Assembly: GCA_014360755.1 (NCBI GenBank) | Contig: JACIWX010000012.1 | Span: forward strand, 1 to 44,939 | Direction: 5' to 3' | DNA length: 44,939 nt | Origin: Chloroflexota bacterium | GTDB lineage: Bacteria; Chloroflexota; Anaerolineae; UBA2200 | Shown here: in pieces, positions 16,292 through 24,727 of the stretch | How positions within the stretch are numbered: the first letter of the stretch is position 1 | Layout of the letters: every line of letters begins with the position of its first letter | Position numbers and translations under genes: made by a program | The notes under the pieces: generated by a model | Seen by the model: only the letters and a program-made list of their open reading frames with translations | Told to the model about the DNA's origin: nothing | The model's database searches: none

Positions 16292-17116
16292 ATGCTGAAT
16301 AACGCTCACCTCGCCTTCATTGGCAGCGGCGTGATGGCCGAAGCAATGATCAAAGGAATTTTGCACCAGAAATTGCTCTCGCCCAATCGCATTATCGCCA
16401 GTGGTCCCCGCGAAGAGCGCGGCCGACAACTTCAGGAACGCTACGGCATCAGGAGCACCACCAAAAACCTCGAGGCTGCGGCAAATGCTGATATTGTCGT
16501 CCTGTCGGTCAAACCCCAGGTCTTGCCCAAACTCCTGAAAGAACTACAAGGGCGCATCTCTCCCAAGGGGCTGGTGCTGTCCATCGTCGCCGGCGCCAGG
16601 ATCCATACTATCCAGAGTGGTCTGTCCCACGACGCCATAGTGCGCTCCATGCCCAATACACCTGCTCAGGTAGGAGCAGGTATGACCGTCTGGACAGCCT
16701 CCGAACAAGTCACCCCGGAACAGCGCGCACAGGCTCAATCCATCCTGGCTGCCCTGGGTGAAGAACTGTATGTGGAGGATGAGGATTACTTGGATATGGC
16801 TACTGCCCTCAGTGGCACTGGTCCTGCCTATGTCTTCCTGTTCATGGAAGCGCTTATAGACGCGGGAGTGCACCTGGGCTTTTCGCGGCGCGTTGCCCAA
16901 CAACTGGTACTGCAGACCGTTCTGGGCTCGGCACTGTTTGCCAAAGCCTCGCAAATGCACCCTGCTGAACTGAGGAATATGGTTACCTCACCCGGCGGGA
17001 CATCGGCGGAGGCTCTCTATCAACTGGAAAAAGGCGGCTTGCGCACGGTGGTGTCTCGCGCCGTCTGGGCTGCCTATCAGAAATCGCGTATGTTAGGAGG
17101 AGTGAACCAAGAATGA
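16292..17116 (+). CDS. proC: Pyrroline-5-carboxylate reductase
   Basis: 274 residues; the NAD(P)H-dependent final step of proline synthesis. The N-terminal FIGSGVMAEAMIKG is the dinucleotide-binding motif, VRSMPNTPAQVGAG the substrate loop, and ALSGTGPAYVFLFMEAL with SPGGTSAEAL the conserved dimerisation/active-site helices. AGGAGATGATAG precedes the ATG. The TGA overlaps the yggT start (ATGA), and yggT overlaps yggU, giving a three-gene coupled unit that is common in bacteria. Confidence 0.94.
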   Translation: MLNNAHLAFIGSGVMAEAMIKGILHQKLLSPNRIIASGPREERGRQLQERYGIRSTTKNLEAAANADIVVLSVKPQVLPKLLKELQGRISPKGLVLSIVAGARIHTIQSGLSHDAIVRSMPNTPAQVGAGMTVWTASEQVTPEQRAQAQSILAALGEELYVEDEDYLDMATALSGTGPAYVFLFMEALIDAGVHLGFSRRVAQQLVLQTVLGSALFAKASQMHPAELRNMVTSPGGTSAEALYQLEKGGLRTVVSRAVWAAYQKSRMLGGVNQE

Positions 17117-17367
17117 TCAGCATATACCGTCTCATTAACCTCATCTTCTGGCTGTTGGACCTGGCGATTCTCTTGCGGGTGCTCTTCTCCTGGATCAATC
17201 CCGATCCATACAATGCCCTTGTCCGCCTCGTCTACCAGGTTACTGAACCGATCCTATCTCCTCTGCGACGCGTGATACCGCCCTTCGCCGGCTTGGACAT
17301 CACGCCAATCATCGCCCTGTTCCTGTTGGAACTGCTAGAACGTTTTCTCATTTCCTTGATCTTCTAA
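17113..17367 (+). CDS. yggT: YggT-family membrane protein
   Basis: 84 residues with two hydrophobic helices (about 5-25 and 60-82) and the family loop WINPDPYN followed by TEPILSPLRRVIPP. The family is linked to osmotic tolerance or cell-division machinery, but its function is not settled. It is coupled to proC by a four-base overlap and to yggU by a one-base overlap. Confidence 0.88.
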   Translation: MISIYRLINLIFWLLDLAILLRVLFSWINPDPYNALVRLVYQVTEPILSPLRRVIPPFAGLDITPIIALFLLELLERFLISLIF

Positions 17368-17669
17368 TGGAACAAATCATCAAAGAGAGCAAAAGAGGGC
17401 TTACTTTGGCCATCCACGTAGTACCGCGCGCGGCCAAAAATGAAATCGTAGGCATCCATGGCGATGCCCTCCGTGTGCGCCTGGCTGCCCCACCGGTGGA
17501 AGGGGCAGCCAACGCTGCTCTCCTTGCATTCCTTGCTCAGGTGCTAGAAATCCCTCAACGTCATATTGAAATCATCTCTGGCCACGCCTCCAGACACAAA
17601 ATTCTCGCTATCTCCGGCCTGACCAAAGAAACCGTCATCGAAAGACTCCAAAAACACCTGCCCCACTAA
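17367..17669 (+). CDS. yggU: DUF167 / YggU-family protein
   Basis: 100 residues, a small soluble alpha/beta protein. Typical DUF167 features are the VVPRAAKNEIVG opening, VRLAAPPVEGAANAAL in the middle and the closing ISGHASRHKILAI strand. Function is unknown across bacteria; the gene usually travels with yggT and proC, as here. Confidence 0.9.
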   Translation: MEQIIKESKRGLTLAIHVVPRAAKNEIVGIHGDALRVRLAAPPVEGAANAALLAFLAQVLEIPQRHIEIISGHASRHKILAISGLTKETVIERLQKHLPH

Positions 17670-17743
17670 ATCCCACGCAACACTCCTTACTCCTCACTCC
17701 TCACTCCTCACTCCTCACTCGTCACTCCTCACTCCTCACTCAC
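17670..17743 (+). repeat. Minisatellite of ACTCCTC units
   Basis: About seven near-perfect copies of CTCCTCACTC-type units (one with CGTCACTC) fill the space between the convergent yggU and ATPase-propeller genes. It resembles the pyrimidine-rich tract before add in being a slippage-type repeat confined to a gap. Confidence 0.8.
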
Positions 17744-19852
17744 CTACTCCCCCCACACCGGCCGTTGCTCCAGGGCAGGGCTCAACGTCAGGTTGTTCTT
17801 CTCCGTCCCATCCGGCCTTATCGAGAAGATATCCCACCCCCCATCGCGGTTGGAATAGTATAGCAGCCTTGTGCCACGCCTAGCCCATGCCGGTCCATGC
17901 TCGTTGGAATAGGCATCGTTCGTGATGTTGCGTTGCTCTGAACCATCCGGGGCCATGAGGTAAATTTCCATGTTGCCATCGCGATAACTTTCAAAAGCAA
18001 TCAATCTGCCATCGGGAGACCAGGCGGGAGAGGAATCCGTTGCCTCATCTTCCGTGAGACGCTGCAAGCCCGACCCATCGCGGTTCACCACATAGATCTC
18101 CCAGTTGCCATCCCGGTTGGACTGAAAGGCAATCTTCTGGCCGTCTGGAGACCAACACGGGGCATAGTCTGCCGCGTTATGTCGCGTCAAGCGCTGTGGA
18201 TTGGATCCATCGGCAGCCATCACATAGATTTCCCAATTGCCATCGCGATAGGAAGCAAAGGCAATGCTTTCCCCATCGGGCGACCAGGCGGGAGTCCAAT
18301 CCTCCGAAGGATGCCGCGTGAGGTTTATTAGTTGCGTGCCATCTGCTTTCATCACATAAATCTCTTTGTTGCCATCCCGATCGGAGACAAAGGCAATGTA
18401 CTTCCCATCCGGTGACCAAGTGGGAGCCATATCATTCGCAGGGTCATCCGTCAAACGCCGTGGGTCTGACCCGTCTCCGCGCATGACCCAGATGTCCCAC
18501 GTCGCATCAGGATGATCCTTAGCCATGTAAGCAATGTAGCCCAAACTCGGCCCAATCTCCAGCGTAGCCCGCGTAGCGAATGGCAGGGGAGTCGCAGTCG
18601 GCGCCGCACCCATCATGAATCGTTCCGCCGCACCGCGCATGTTCCACAGCAGCACCACGCTGAACAGCAGCACCAAGCCAGCCAGCCACCATGCCACTGT
18701 GGCAAAGGAAAACCGTGGTCGCGAACGTCGTGCTGCCTGCAGAAATTGACTGCCCTTTTTCAGCAAAGGCAAGGTCGCGGCTTTCTCCTTGCCAACCCAG
18801 CGGCGAAACACCTCCAGGCTGAAGCGATAACTGTCTGCACTGAGACGCTGCAAGATGCCTCGCGCCATCAGCTCAGCCATTCCCCTCTCGATCGCCGCAT
18901 CAGACAGTGCTACTCCTTGCTGTCGTGCGGCATCGTGCATATCCCGCTCGGTAATAACGCCGTGCCGGCCACGTAACTCGTTCGCCAACACCAGCAAGAT
19001 CTTGGCTTCTGTGGAACAGTCCTCCCACATCCTCTCCATCACCGCGCTGCCCGCAGCCAGCACGTCCGGCAATGCTTTTTCCACATCGGGCAACCCGATC
19101 CGCCCTCTGCCTGAACGTGCCGCAAACAGCACATAGCCGAAAAGTTGGACGAAATACGGGTGTCCAGAGGTCAACTGCCAAATACGGCGCACCGCCTCAA
19201 ATTCATAGCTCATGCGCCCCCTTACGGGTTTGATCAGCAAGTCTTCGCTTTCCTCAAGGCTCAGCCCTTCCAGTTCAAAAGAAGGCAAGGAAGCCAGCGC
19301 TATGTTGCAGAAAGGCCCGCTCTCTGGCTGGGTGCCCTCAATCGCCAGCACGCACTGGACAGCAGGCATCGCCTGCACCCATTCCAGCCATCGTGCCACC
19401 CATGCTGCGCCACTTTCCCCACTTAGATGAACTACCGACAAGCCTTCTGCCAGTACAACGAACCTGCGCTTCTCAGCCCCCTCCACTGCAGCGTCAGCGT
19501 CCACATCCGGGGAACTGGAATCAGAGGAAACAGGAAGGAAGTCGCCTTGCTTCGCCACCTTGCCCATCTCCTCCGCTACCTGAGCCTGGAGTTCCTGGAT
19601 TGCTTTCTCCACGCTCCCATCCTTCGGCCAGGTCAGGTTTACGTATACCGGGACAAAATCGGGTGCTAACTCCTTGGCTACTTGCCAAAGGAAAGATGTC
19701 CTGCCCATGCGCGTTGGGCCATAGACCAAGACGGCCTTCTGTCCTCGCCTCAACGCTTGGACCACGCCTGCTAGCGGCTTATAGCGCCCAATAACAGGGT
19801 CACCCTCCATTAATGGACGCTCAACAACATAGGGATTGCCTACCAAACTCAC
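17744..19852 (-). CDS. STAND-like ATPase fused through a membrane helix to a TolB-type beta-propeller
   Basis: 702 residues from a GTG start preceded by TTGAGGTG. Residues 1-280 form an ATPase-like domain, about 290-350 a winged-helix segment, about 383-405 one membrane helix, and about 442-700 six PD40/TolB-type propeller repeats (WSPDGKYIAFVSDRDG pattern). The topology implies a cytoplasmic ATPase/DNA-binding-like half and an outside propeller, suggesting a signalling protein; this is inference. The Walker A reads GPTRMGRTS with Arg51 in place of the usual Lys, and the Walker B region reads VVLAEGL where an Asp is expected, so ATP hydrolysis is probably lost or altered. It lies in its own minus-strand unit. 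Confidence 0.85.
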   Translation of the reverse strand: MSLVGNPYVVERPLMEGDPVIGRYKPLAGVVQALRRGQKAVLVYGPTRMGRTSFLWQVAKELAPDFVPVYVNLTWPKDGSVEKAIQELQAQVAEEMGKVAKQGDFLPVSSDSSSPDVDADAAVEGAEKRRFVVLAEGLSVVHLSGESGAAWVARWLEWVQAMPAVQCVLAIEGTQPESGPFCNIALASLPSFELEGLSLEESEDLLIKPVRGRMSYEFEAVRRIWQLTSGHPYFVQLFGYVLFAARSGRGRIGLPDVEKALPDVLAAGSAVMERMWEDCSTEAKILLVLANELRGRHGVITERDMHDAARQQGVALSDAAIERGMAELMARGILQRLSADSYRFSLEVFRRWVGKEKAATLPLLKKGSQFLQAARRSRPRFSFATVAWWLAGLVLLFSVVLLWNMRGAAERFMMGAAPTATPLPFATRATLEIGPSLGYIAYMAKDHPDATWDIWVMRGDGSDPRRLTDDPANDMAPTWSPDGKYIAFVSDRDGNKEIYVMKADGTQLINLTRHPSEDWTPAWSPDGESIAFASYRDGNWEIYVMAADGSNPQRLTRHNAADYAPCWSPDGQKIAFQSNRDGNWEIYVVNRDGSGLQRLTEDEATDSSPAWSPDGRLIAFESYRDGNMEIYLMAPDGSEQRNITNDAYSNEHGPAWARRGTRLLYYSNRDGGWDIFSIRPDGTEKNNLTLSPALEQRPVWGE

Positions 19853-19921
19853 ACCTCAACTTCATTGGTTCATTTTGCGCGGAGCACAGTCCGCGCTGTA
19901 GAAGCGTTCTATGGAATGCCT

Positions 19922-21127
19922 CTAGATAATCATGCGCTCGGCAGAAATACGGGTGCATGCCTCGGAAAAGCGCTCATAGCGGAATGGGTTCTCCACATTG
20001 GTGCTGGGCTTCAGGATGAGATCTACCAGCAACCTCGCCCCACCTGCACTCGCCATGATGCCATGACCAGCATACCCCAGGTTGAAATACAGCCCGGGGA
20101 TGTCAGGACAGGGCCCAATGATGGGCTTGTTATCCGGCGTACAGGTATATTGCCCAGCGCTGAGGAATATCTTCTCCCTCGTCAACTTTTCCATCACTTG
20201 GTTCCAAAATGGCACTAGGCGCGCCACGCCTTCCAAGACCACCGCCGGGAACGTCCAATCTGTTGGAACGTGTTCCATCGGTTCGCTTGGTTCTTCTGGC
20301 AAAGCCCAGCCCAATGCCGCCCCACCCACTTCAGGCCGCCAGTAGGGACCTTCGTCTGCATCAATATGCATCGGCGCATTGCTTGGCACGAGCGGGACAT
20401 CCGCCAAAACCACTTTCTGTCGGCGCAAGTTGGTCAGGGGCAATTGCAATCCTACCCAGGAAGCAACCACCCCAGAAAATGGACCCGCAGCGATCACAGC
20501 GCAGCGCGTTGCAATTTCCCCACGCGTCGTCACGACCGCCGCCACTCCATGGGCATCCAACCTGATCCCCGTCGCCCCTGTGCGCAGGGCGAAGAAGGCT
20601 GTGCTGCCCTTGGCAAAGCCGTGGGTCAATTCGTGGGCAGACAACCATCCATCCTTCTCCCGAAATGTCGCTGCAAGGACATTGTGGCCAACGTGTGGAA
20701 AACGCTTCCGCACCTCATCCCCGTCGAGGAATTCGACATCCAACAAGCCATTACGATGCTGATGCTCCACACGCTTCCGCAGCAGTTCTACTCCTTCCTC
20801 CCTGGCAGTTAAAAACAGATATCCCTTCTGATGGATGTTGATGTCATAGCCCGGGATCCCGATGACATCTGCAAAATTTTCGAACACAGCGATGCTTTCC
20901 TGCATCATGCGGATGTTCTCAGGCTCATCGAACTGCGCACGGAAGCATTCTTCCGATGCTGCGGTGGTCAAAGTCCCTAGGCCATCCCGACGTTCCAACA
21001 CTACCGTGTCAAACCCTGCTCTGCTGGCATAGAATGCCGTCGCACAACCAATGATCCCTCCGCCGATGACAACCATGTCAGCGGATCGTGGGAATTCATC
21101 CCCCTGTGGTACAGTAATCTTGCCCAT
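19922..21127 (-). CDS. FAD-dependent oxidoreductase (DAO/sarcosine oxidase-like)
   Basis: 401 residues. The N-terminal MVVIGGGIIGCATAFYAS is the FAD dinucleotide-binding motif, followed by a second ER-type acidic residue (VVLERRD). The C-terminal FNLGYAGHGIMASAGGA is the second FAD contact of the DAO family. Members oxidise amine substrates such as sarcosine, glycine, proline or D-amino acids. The ATG is preceded by GAGGGGG. The substrate cannot be assigned; the nearby proline genes are only a loose hint. The 69 bases between this gene and the ATPase gene hold nothing recognised. Confidence 0.85.
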   Translation of the reverse strand: MGKITVPQGDEFPRSADMVVIGGGIIGCATAFYASRAGFDTVVLERRDGLGTLTTAASEECFRAQFDEPENIRMMQESIAVFENFADVIGIPGYDINIHQKGYLFLTAREEGVELLRKRVEHQHRNGLLDVEFLDGDEVRKRFPHVGHNVLAATFREKDGWLSAHELTHGFAKGSTAFFALRTGATGIRLDAHGVAAVVTTRGEIATRCAVIAAGPFSGVVASWVGLQLPLTNLRRQKVVLADVPLVPSNAPMHIDADEGPYWRPEVGGAALGWALPEEPSEPMEHVPTDWTFPAVVLEGVARLVPFWNQVMEKLTREKIFLSAGQYTCTPDNKPIIGPCPDIPGLYFNLGYAGHGIMASAGGARLLVDLILKPSTNVENPFRYERFSEACTRISAERMII

Positions 21128-21172
21128 TTTTACCCCCTCGTAGTGATTTACGTCTTTGTAAAAATGACTGGC

Positions 21173-21880
21173 TTAATCCTGCACAACCAATATCCGTCCG
21201 CAGTTGGTGCAGGTGATTAGCTCCTGACCTCGGCGCACAATCTGCGCCTTGCTTGTCGGTATCATCACCCGACAGCCTTGGCACATCTGATCCACCATCA
21301 AAGCCACGGCACGTCCGCCCTTTTTGAGCCGCAGTTCTTCATACAGCGCCAGCGTTGGCGGCTCTACACGCGCCGCCAGTGTCGCCCGTTGTTTCTTCGT
21401 CGTTGCTATCCGCTCCTGCAACTGGGCAATCTGCTGTGCCAATCGCTCCTGCTCTGCTCGCCACTTCGCGTCAACCGCCTCCAACTTTGTCTCAGCCTCA
21501 GCTACCTGCTTCTCCAACTCATCCACGCGGGTCATGGCTAGCAATACCTCGTCCTCCAGGTTTTGCTGGGAACGCTTCAGGTGTTCATGATCTTGCTGCA
21601 AACCTCGTAATTCTTTCGGATTGGTCACCTGCCCACTGTACAAACGTTGCTCAGTCGCCGCGATCTTCTCCATGACGCGATGCAATTCGAACTCCAAATC
21701 ACGTAGACGGCTGCGCCAGTGGGCTAGTTCCTTGCTGGCTTGCTCGTATGCACCGCGCGCCGCAATCAGTTCCGCACTCTCTCCCTGTAGCCCTTCTGCC
21801 TCGCGCAGCTTGCTCGTCTGCTCGTTCAATTCTATGTCCAGAAGTTGCAATTGGTATAGCGTATGCCCTATCTTAGCCAT
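21173..21880 (-). CDS. Coiled-coil C4 zinc-ribbon protein (COG1579 / DUF164)
   Basis: 235 residues from the ATG at 21880; the frame runs 48 codons further upstream but only inside the rhomboid gene. Residues about 10-170 form a long antiparallel coiled coil rich in Gln, Glu and Leu. The C-terminus carries a zinc ribbon with paired cysteines in MCQGCRV and TCTNCGRI. The family is widespread and its precise job is unsettled; nucleic-acid or ribosome-associated roles have been suggested. Its start overlaps the rhomboid stop (TGATG), so the two are co-translated. Confidence 0.88.
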   Translation of the reverse strand: MAKIGHTLYQLQLLDIELNEQTSKLREAEGLQGESAELIAARGAYEQASKELAHWRSRLRDLEFELHRVMEKIAATEQRLYSGQVTNPKELRGLQQDHEHLKRSQQNLEDEVLLAMTRVDELEKQVAEAETKLEAVDAKWRAEQERLAQQIAQLQERIATTKKQRATLAARVEPPTLALYEELRLKKGGRAVALMVDQMCQGCRVMIPTSKAQIVRRGQELITCTNCGRILVVQD

Positions 21881-22548
21881 CACTCCCACCACCGTTTCCG
21901 TCTGAACAAACCAACCAGTACCACACCGGTAAAGAACCCGCCGATATGGGCAAACCATGCCACGCCCCCGGTCACCTGCATGCCCAACGACAAGACCCCG
22001 CTGAGCAACTGCGTGACAATCCACATCCCCAACACCACCAAAGCCGGCAGTCGCACTAGGCGTGCAAAATAGCCAAACAGGATCAAAGTCTCTACTTCTG
22101 CATGGGGGTAGAGAAATAAATAAGCGCCAAGGATGCCTGAAATGGCACCACTGGCGCCTACCATGGGGATCTGCGACCGTGGGTCAACCAACACTTGGCC
22201 CAAAGCAGCTCCAACGCCACACAACAAGTAGAAAATCATGTAACGCAGAGCGCCCAACGCCGATTCCACGTTATCCCCAAAAATCCACAAATACAGCATA
22301 TTGCCCAGCAAATGCATAAAGCCGCTGTGCATAAACATCGAAGTGAACACCGTCAGGATAGCTGCCATGTCTAACTGCATGAGGCGATAGGGAACCAGCC
22401 CCCAGGTATAGACCAAAGCGTTCAAGGCACGCTCGCTGGGCAACATGAATTCATAGAGGAACACCAGGATATTCAGCAAGATGATGCCAACCGTAACCAA
22501 TGGGAACCGACGTCTGGGGTTGATATCACGCAATGGAATCATGGGCAT
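21880..22548 (-). CDS. Rhomboid-family intramembrane serine protease
   Basis: 222 residues with about six membrane helices. The catalytic Ser lies in VGASGAISGILGAYL (GxSG) and the catalytic His in FAHIGGFFTG. An HLLGNMLYLWIFG segment, with its conserved His and Asn, matches the family. Such proteases cut membrane proteins within the bilayer. A TACAAT (minus strand, 22575-22580) upstream may be its -10 box, though no good -35 was found. It diverges from miaB. Confidence 0.9.
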   Translation of the reverse strand: MPMIPLRDINPRRRFPLVTVGIILLNILVFLYEFMLPSERALNALVYTWGLVPYRLMQLDMAAILTVFTSMFMHSGFMHLLGNMLYLWIFGDNVESALGALRYMIFYLLCGVGAALGQVLVDPRSQIPMVGASGAISGILGAYLFLYPHAEVETLILFGYFARLVRLPALVVLGMWIVTQLLSGVLSLGMQVTGGVAWFAHIGGFFTGVVLVGLFRRKRWWE

Positions 22549-22614
22549 CCTCCACTCAAGCGTTTTCCACGCCTATTGTACCATACCTACTCCAGAAACG
22601 AAAAATGCCCAACC

Positions 22615-22643
22615 TTGACAAAACCATCAACCCTCGCTAAATT
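22615..22643 (+). promoter_or_regulatory. Predicted promoter giving a leaderless miaB transcript
   Basis: A perfect TTGACA (22615-22620), 17-base spacer and TAAATT (22638-22643). Transcription would begin at about 22650-22651, which is the miaB ATG itself. No Shine-Dalgarno sequence precedes that ATG, which fits a leaderless message. Confidence 0.55.
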
Positions 22644-22650
22644 ACCCTGT

Positions 22651-23913
22651 ATGAAGCACTATTATCTTTGGACCAGCGGTTGCCAAATGAACGACGCTGA
22701 TGCGGCACGGATTGCACAGGGCTTGTCTGCCATGGGATTCCAGCCAACCCACCAAGCAGAAAGAGCAGACCTGGTAATCCTGCTCACCTGCGTCGTGCGT
22801 CAAAGCGCAGAGGACAAGGTGGTAGGGCGCTTGAGCTCCCTGAAATCGCTGAAGCGCCAGCACCCCCATGCTCTCATCACCGTGATGGGCTGCTTCGTGG
22901 ACGATGAGCAGGCTCTCTCCGCGCGCTTCCCCTATGTGGACGCTTTTTTCAAGCCTTCTGACATCGAGGGACTGCTCCAATTCGTGCGACATTCCTTGCC
23001 TGCTGCACCGCACTACCAAACGCATCCCATCGCCCAAGCCGTCTGTGCTTATGTCCCCATCTCCTACGGCTGCGATCACCACTGCACCTATTGCATCGTG
23101 CGCCTGCGCCGGGGCAAGCAACGCAGCCGTCCATTGCCCGAAATCGTAGCCGAGGTGCGCAGCCTGGTACAGCGTGGAGTCCGCGAGGTTACTCTGCTGG
23201 GACAAAACGTGGACGCCTACGGTCAAGACCTGCCTCCCGGCGCACCCGACCTCGCGGATGTGCTCCTTGCCCTCCACGAGATCGAAGGCCTTTGGCGCAT
23301 CCGCTTTCTCACTTCCCACCCGGCGGACATGAGCCTCAAAATCATCAAAACGGTGGCGAGTTCATCCAAGATCTGCCCCCATTTTGAACTGCCCGTGCAA
23401 TCCGGTGACGATGAAATCCTGCGGCGCATGGGGCGCCGCTATACGGTGGCTCAGTACCGTGAACTGGTTCGCACCATCCGCGAGCACATACCCGGTTGTA
23501 GCATCGCTACGGATGTCATCGTGGGTTTTCCGGGAGAAAGCGAAGCCCAATTCCAAGCCACGTATGATCTGCTCGCTTCCCTGCGCTTTGATACCGTTCA
23601 CATCGCCAAGTATTCCCCCCGACCGGGCACGCCCGCCACGCGCTTGCCTGACGATGTGCCACCTGAGGAGAAGGAAAGGCGGCGCGCCTTGCTGGAAAAA
23701 TTGCAGATCCAAATCGCTACCGAAATCAACGCTGCTTTGTTGGGCAAGCGCGTAGAGGTGCTAGTTGAAAAATACCACCGTGGCAGGTGGAAAGGACGCA
23801 CTCCAACGGACAAACTGGTCTTTTTCGAGGACACCACTGACCGTCGTGGCCAGTTGGTAACCATTGCCATCACCCATAGCGGCCCCTGGTCGCTTTTAGG
23901 CAAGGTCGTCTAA
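22651..23913 (+). CDS. miaB: tRNA-2-methylthio-N6-dimethylallyladenosine synthase (MiaB-type methylthiotransferase)
   Basis: 420 residues from the ATG at 22651. The frame extends to 22576, but that part would precede the predicted transcription start. Three N-terminal cluster cysteines are seen in TSGCQMNDAD, LLTCVVRQSAEDK and VMGCFVDDE. The radical SAM motif is YGCDHHCTYCIVRLRRG. A TRAM domain with GRTPTDKLVFF closes the protein. The enzyme adds a methylthio group to i6A37 in tRNA. MiaB fits better than the RimO or MtaB relatives because of the TRAM sequence and the CVVR motif. Confidence 0.88.
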   Translation: MKHYYLWTSGCQMNDADAARIAQGLSAMGFQPTHQAERADLVILLTCVVRQSAEDKVVGRLSSLKSLKRQHPHALITVMGCFVDDEQALSARFPYVDAFFKPSDIEGLLQFVRHSLPAAPHYQTHPIAQAVCAYVPISYGCDHHCTYCIVRLRRGKQRSRPLPEIVAEVRSLVQRGVREVTLLGQNVDAYGQDLPPGAPDLADVLLALHEIEGLWRIRFLTSHPADMSLKIIKTVASSSKICPHFELPVQSGDDEILRRMGRRYTVAQYRELVRTIREHIPGCSIATDVIVGFPGESEAQFQATYDLLASLRFDTVHIAKYSPRPGTPATRLPDDVPPEEKERRRALLEKLQIQIATEINAALLGKRVEVLVEKYHRGRWKGRTPTDKLVFFEDTTDRRGQLVTIAITHSGPWSLLGKVV

Positions 23914-23948
23914 ACCAAGAAATCAGTCTTTGTCCCAAAACCAGGTTT

Positions 23949-24148
23949 GAGAGTGTTGAAAAAGCCCTTCCAATGTCATGCTGAACCTTTGCCCTGAGCC
24001 TTGCCCTGAGCGAAGCGAAGGGAAAGCGAAGGGGAAGTGAAGCATCTCGCAGTACTTGAAAATGCGGCTAAAGTTACGCGAGACCCCTTCGTTGCACTCA
24101 GGGCAGGCTCTTCGCTTTGCTCAGGGTGACAAGATTTTCAAAACTCTC
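23949..24148 (-). repeat. MITE-like element, copy 4 (200 bp)
   Basis: The longest copy, in reverse orientation: left end GAGAGTGTTGAAAAAG, right end TTTTCAAAACTCTC (one change). A perfect 6-bp AGGTTT flanks both sides. The extra length comes from an additional CCTTTGCCCTGAGC repeat in the interior. Confidence 0.87.
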
Positions 24149-24159
24149 AGGTTTCTGAT

Positions 24160-24188
24160 TTGCTTCCATTACTTTCCTTGTCTATAAT
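24160..24188 (+). promoter_or_regulatory. Predicted promoter for ybaK
   Basis: TATAAT at 24183-24188 with TTGCTT at 24160-24165 and a 17-base spacer. It begins 12 bases beyond the right end of MITE-like copy 4 and gives a leader of about 38 nt before the ATG at 24233. Confidence 0.5.
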
Positions 24189-24232
24189 GCCGTAGAGAGC
24201 CATCTCGGAATAGAGCAGAGGTTAGGCGCGCT

Positions 24233-24715
24233 ATGAAACAGAAAACCAACTCCATGCGTCTTTTGGAAGCACGGAAAATCGCGTACGAAGCGCATGAATT
24301 CTCTCCCGAGATCCGCTCAGCCGAGGATGCCGCCCAAGTCCTCCATGTGCCGGCACACCAGGTATACAAGACGCTCGTGGTCATCCGAGAGCGCGGACGC
24401 CCCTTGTTAGTCATGGTCCCCGGAGACAAGTCTCTTGACCTGAAACTGCTGGCGAAGCAGGTGGGGGAGAAAAAGCTGCGTATGGCTACCCATCGGGAAG
24501 CGGAAGCGTTAACTGGATTGGAGGTAGGAGGCATTTCTGCTCTCAGCCTTCTCAACAAAGGTTTTGAAATGTATGCAGATGAGGAAATTACGGCCTTATC
24601 CAAGGTATATATCAGCGCTGGATGCCGTGGCATCAATCTCAGCCTGCATCCACAAGACCTGCTCCAGGTAACCCGTGCTCGTCTCGTGAAACTGACTGAA
24701 ACCCAGGAAGAGTAA
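24233..24715 (+). CDS. ybaK: Cys-tRNA(Pro)/Cys-tRNA(Cys) deacylase, YbaK/EbsC family
   Basis: 160 residues. The YbaK fold is shown by AAQVLHVPAHQVYKTLVV (with the conserved Lys), VPGDKSLDLKLLAK, and GGISALSLLNKG (the usual GGISPxG-type loop). The family removes mischarged Cys from tRNA(Pro). The following HAD phosphatase starts 12 bases after its stop, preceded by AAGGAGG, so they are probably co-transcribed. Confidence 0.88.
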   Translation: MKQKTNSMRLLEARKIAYEAHEFSPEIRSAEDAAQVLHVPAHQVYKTLVVIRERGRPLLVMVPGDKSLDLKLLAKQVGEKKLRMATHREAEALTGLEVGGISALSLLNKGFEMYADEEITALSKVYISAGCRGINLSLHPQDLLQVTRARLVKLTETQEE

Positions 24716-24727
24716 GGAGGCAACGCC

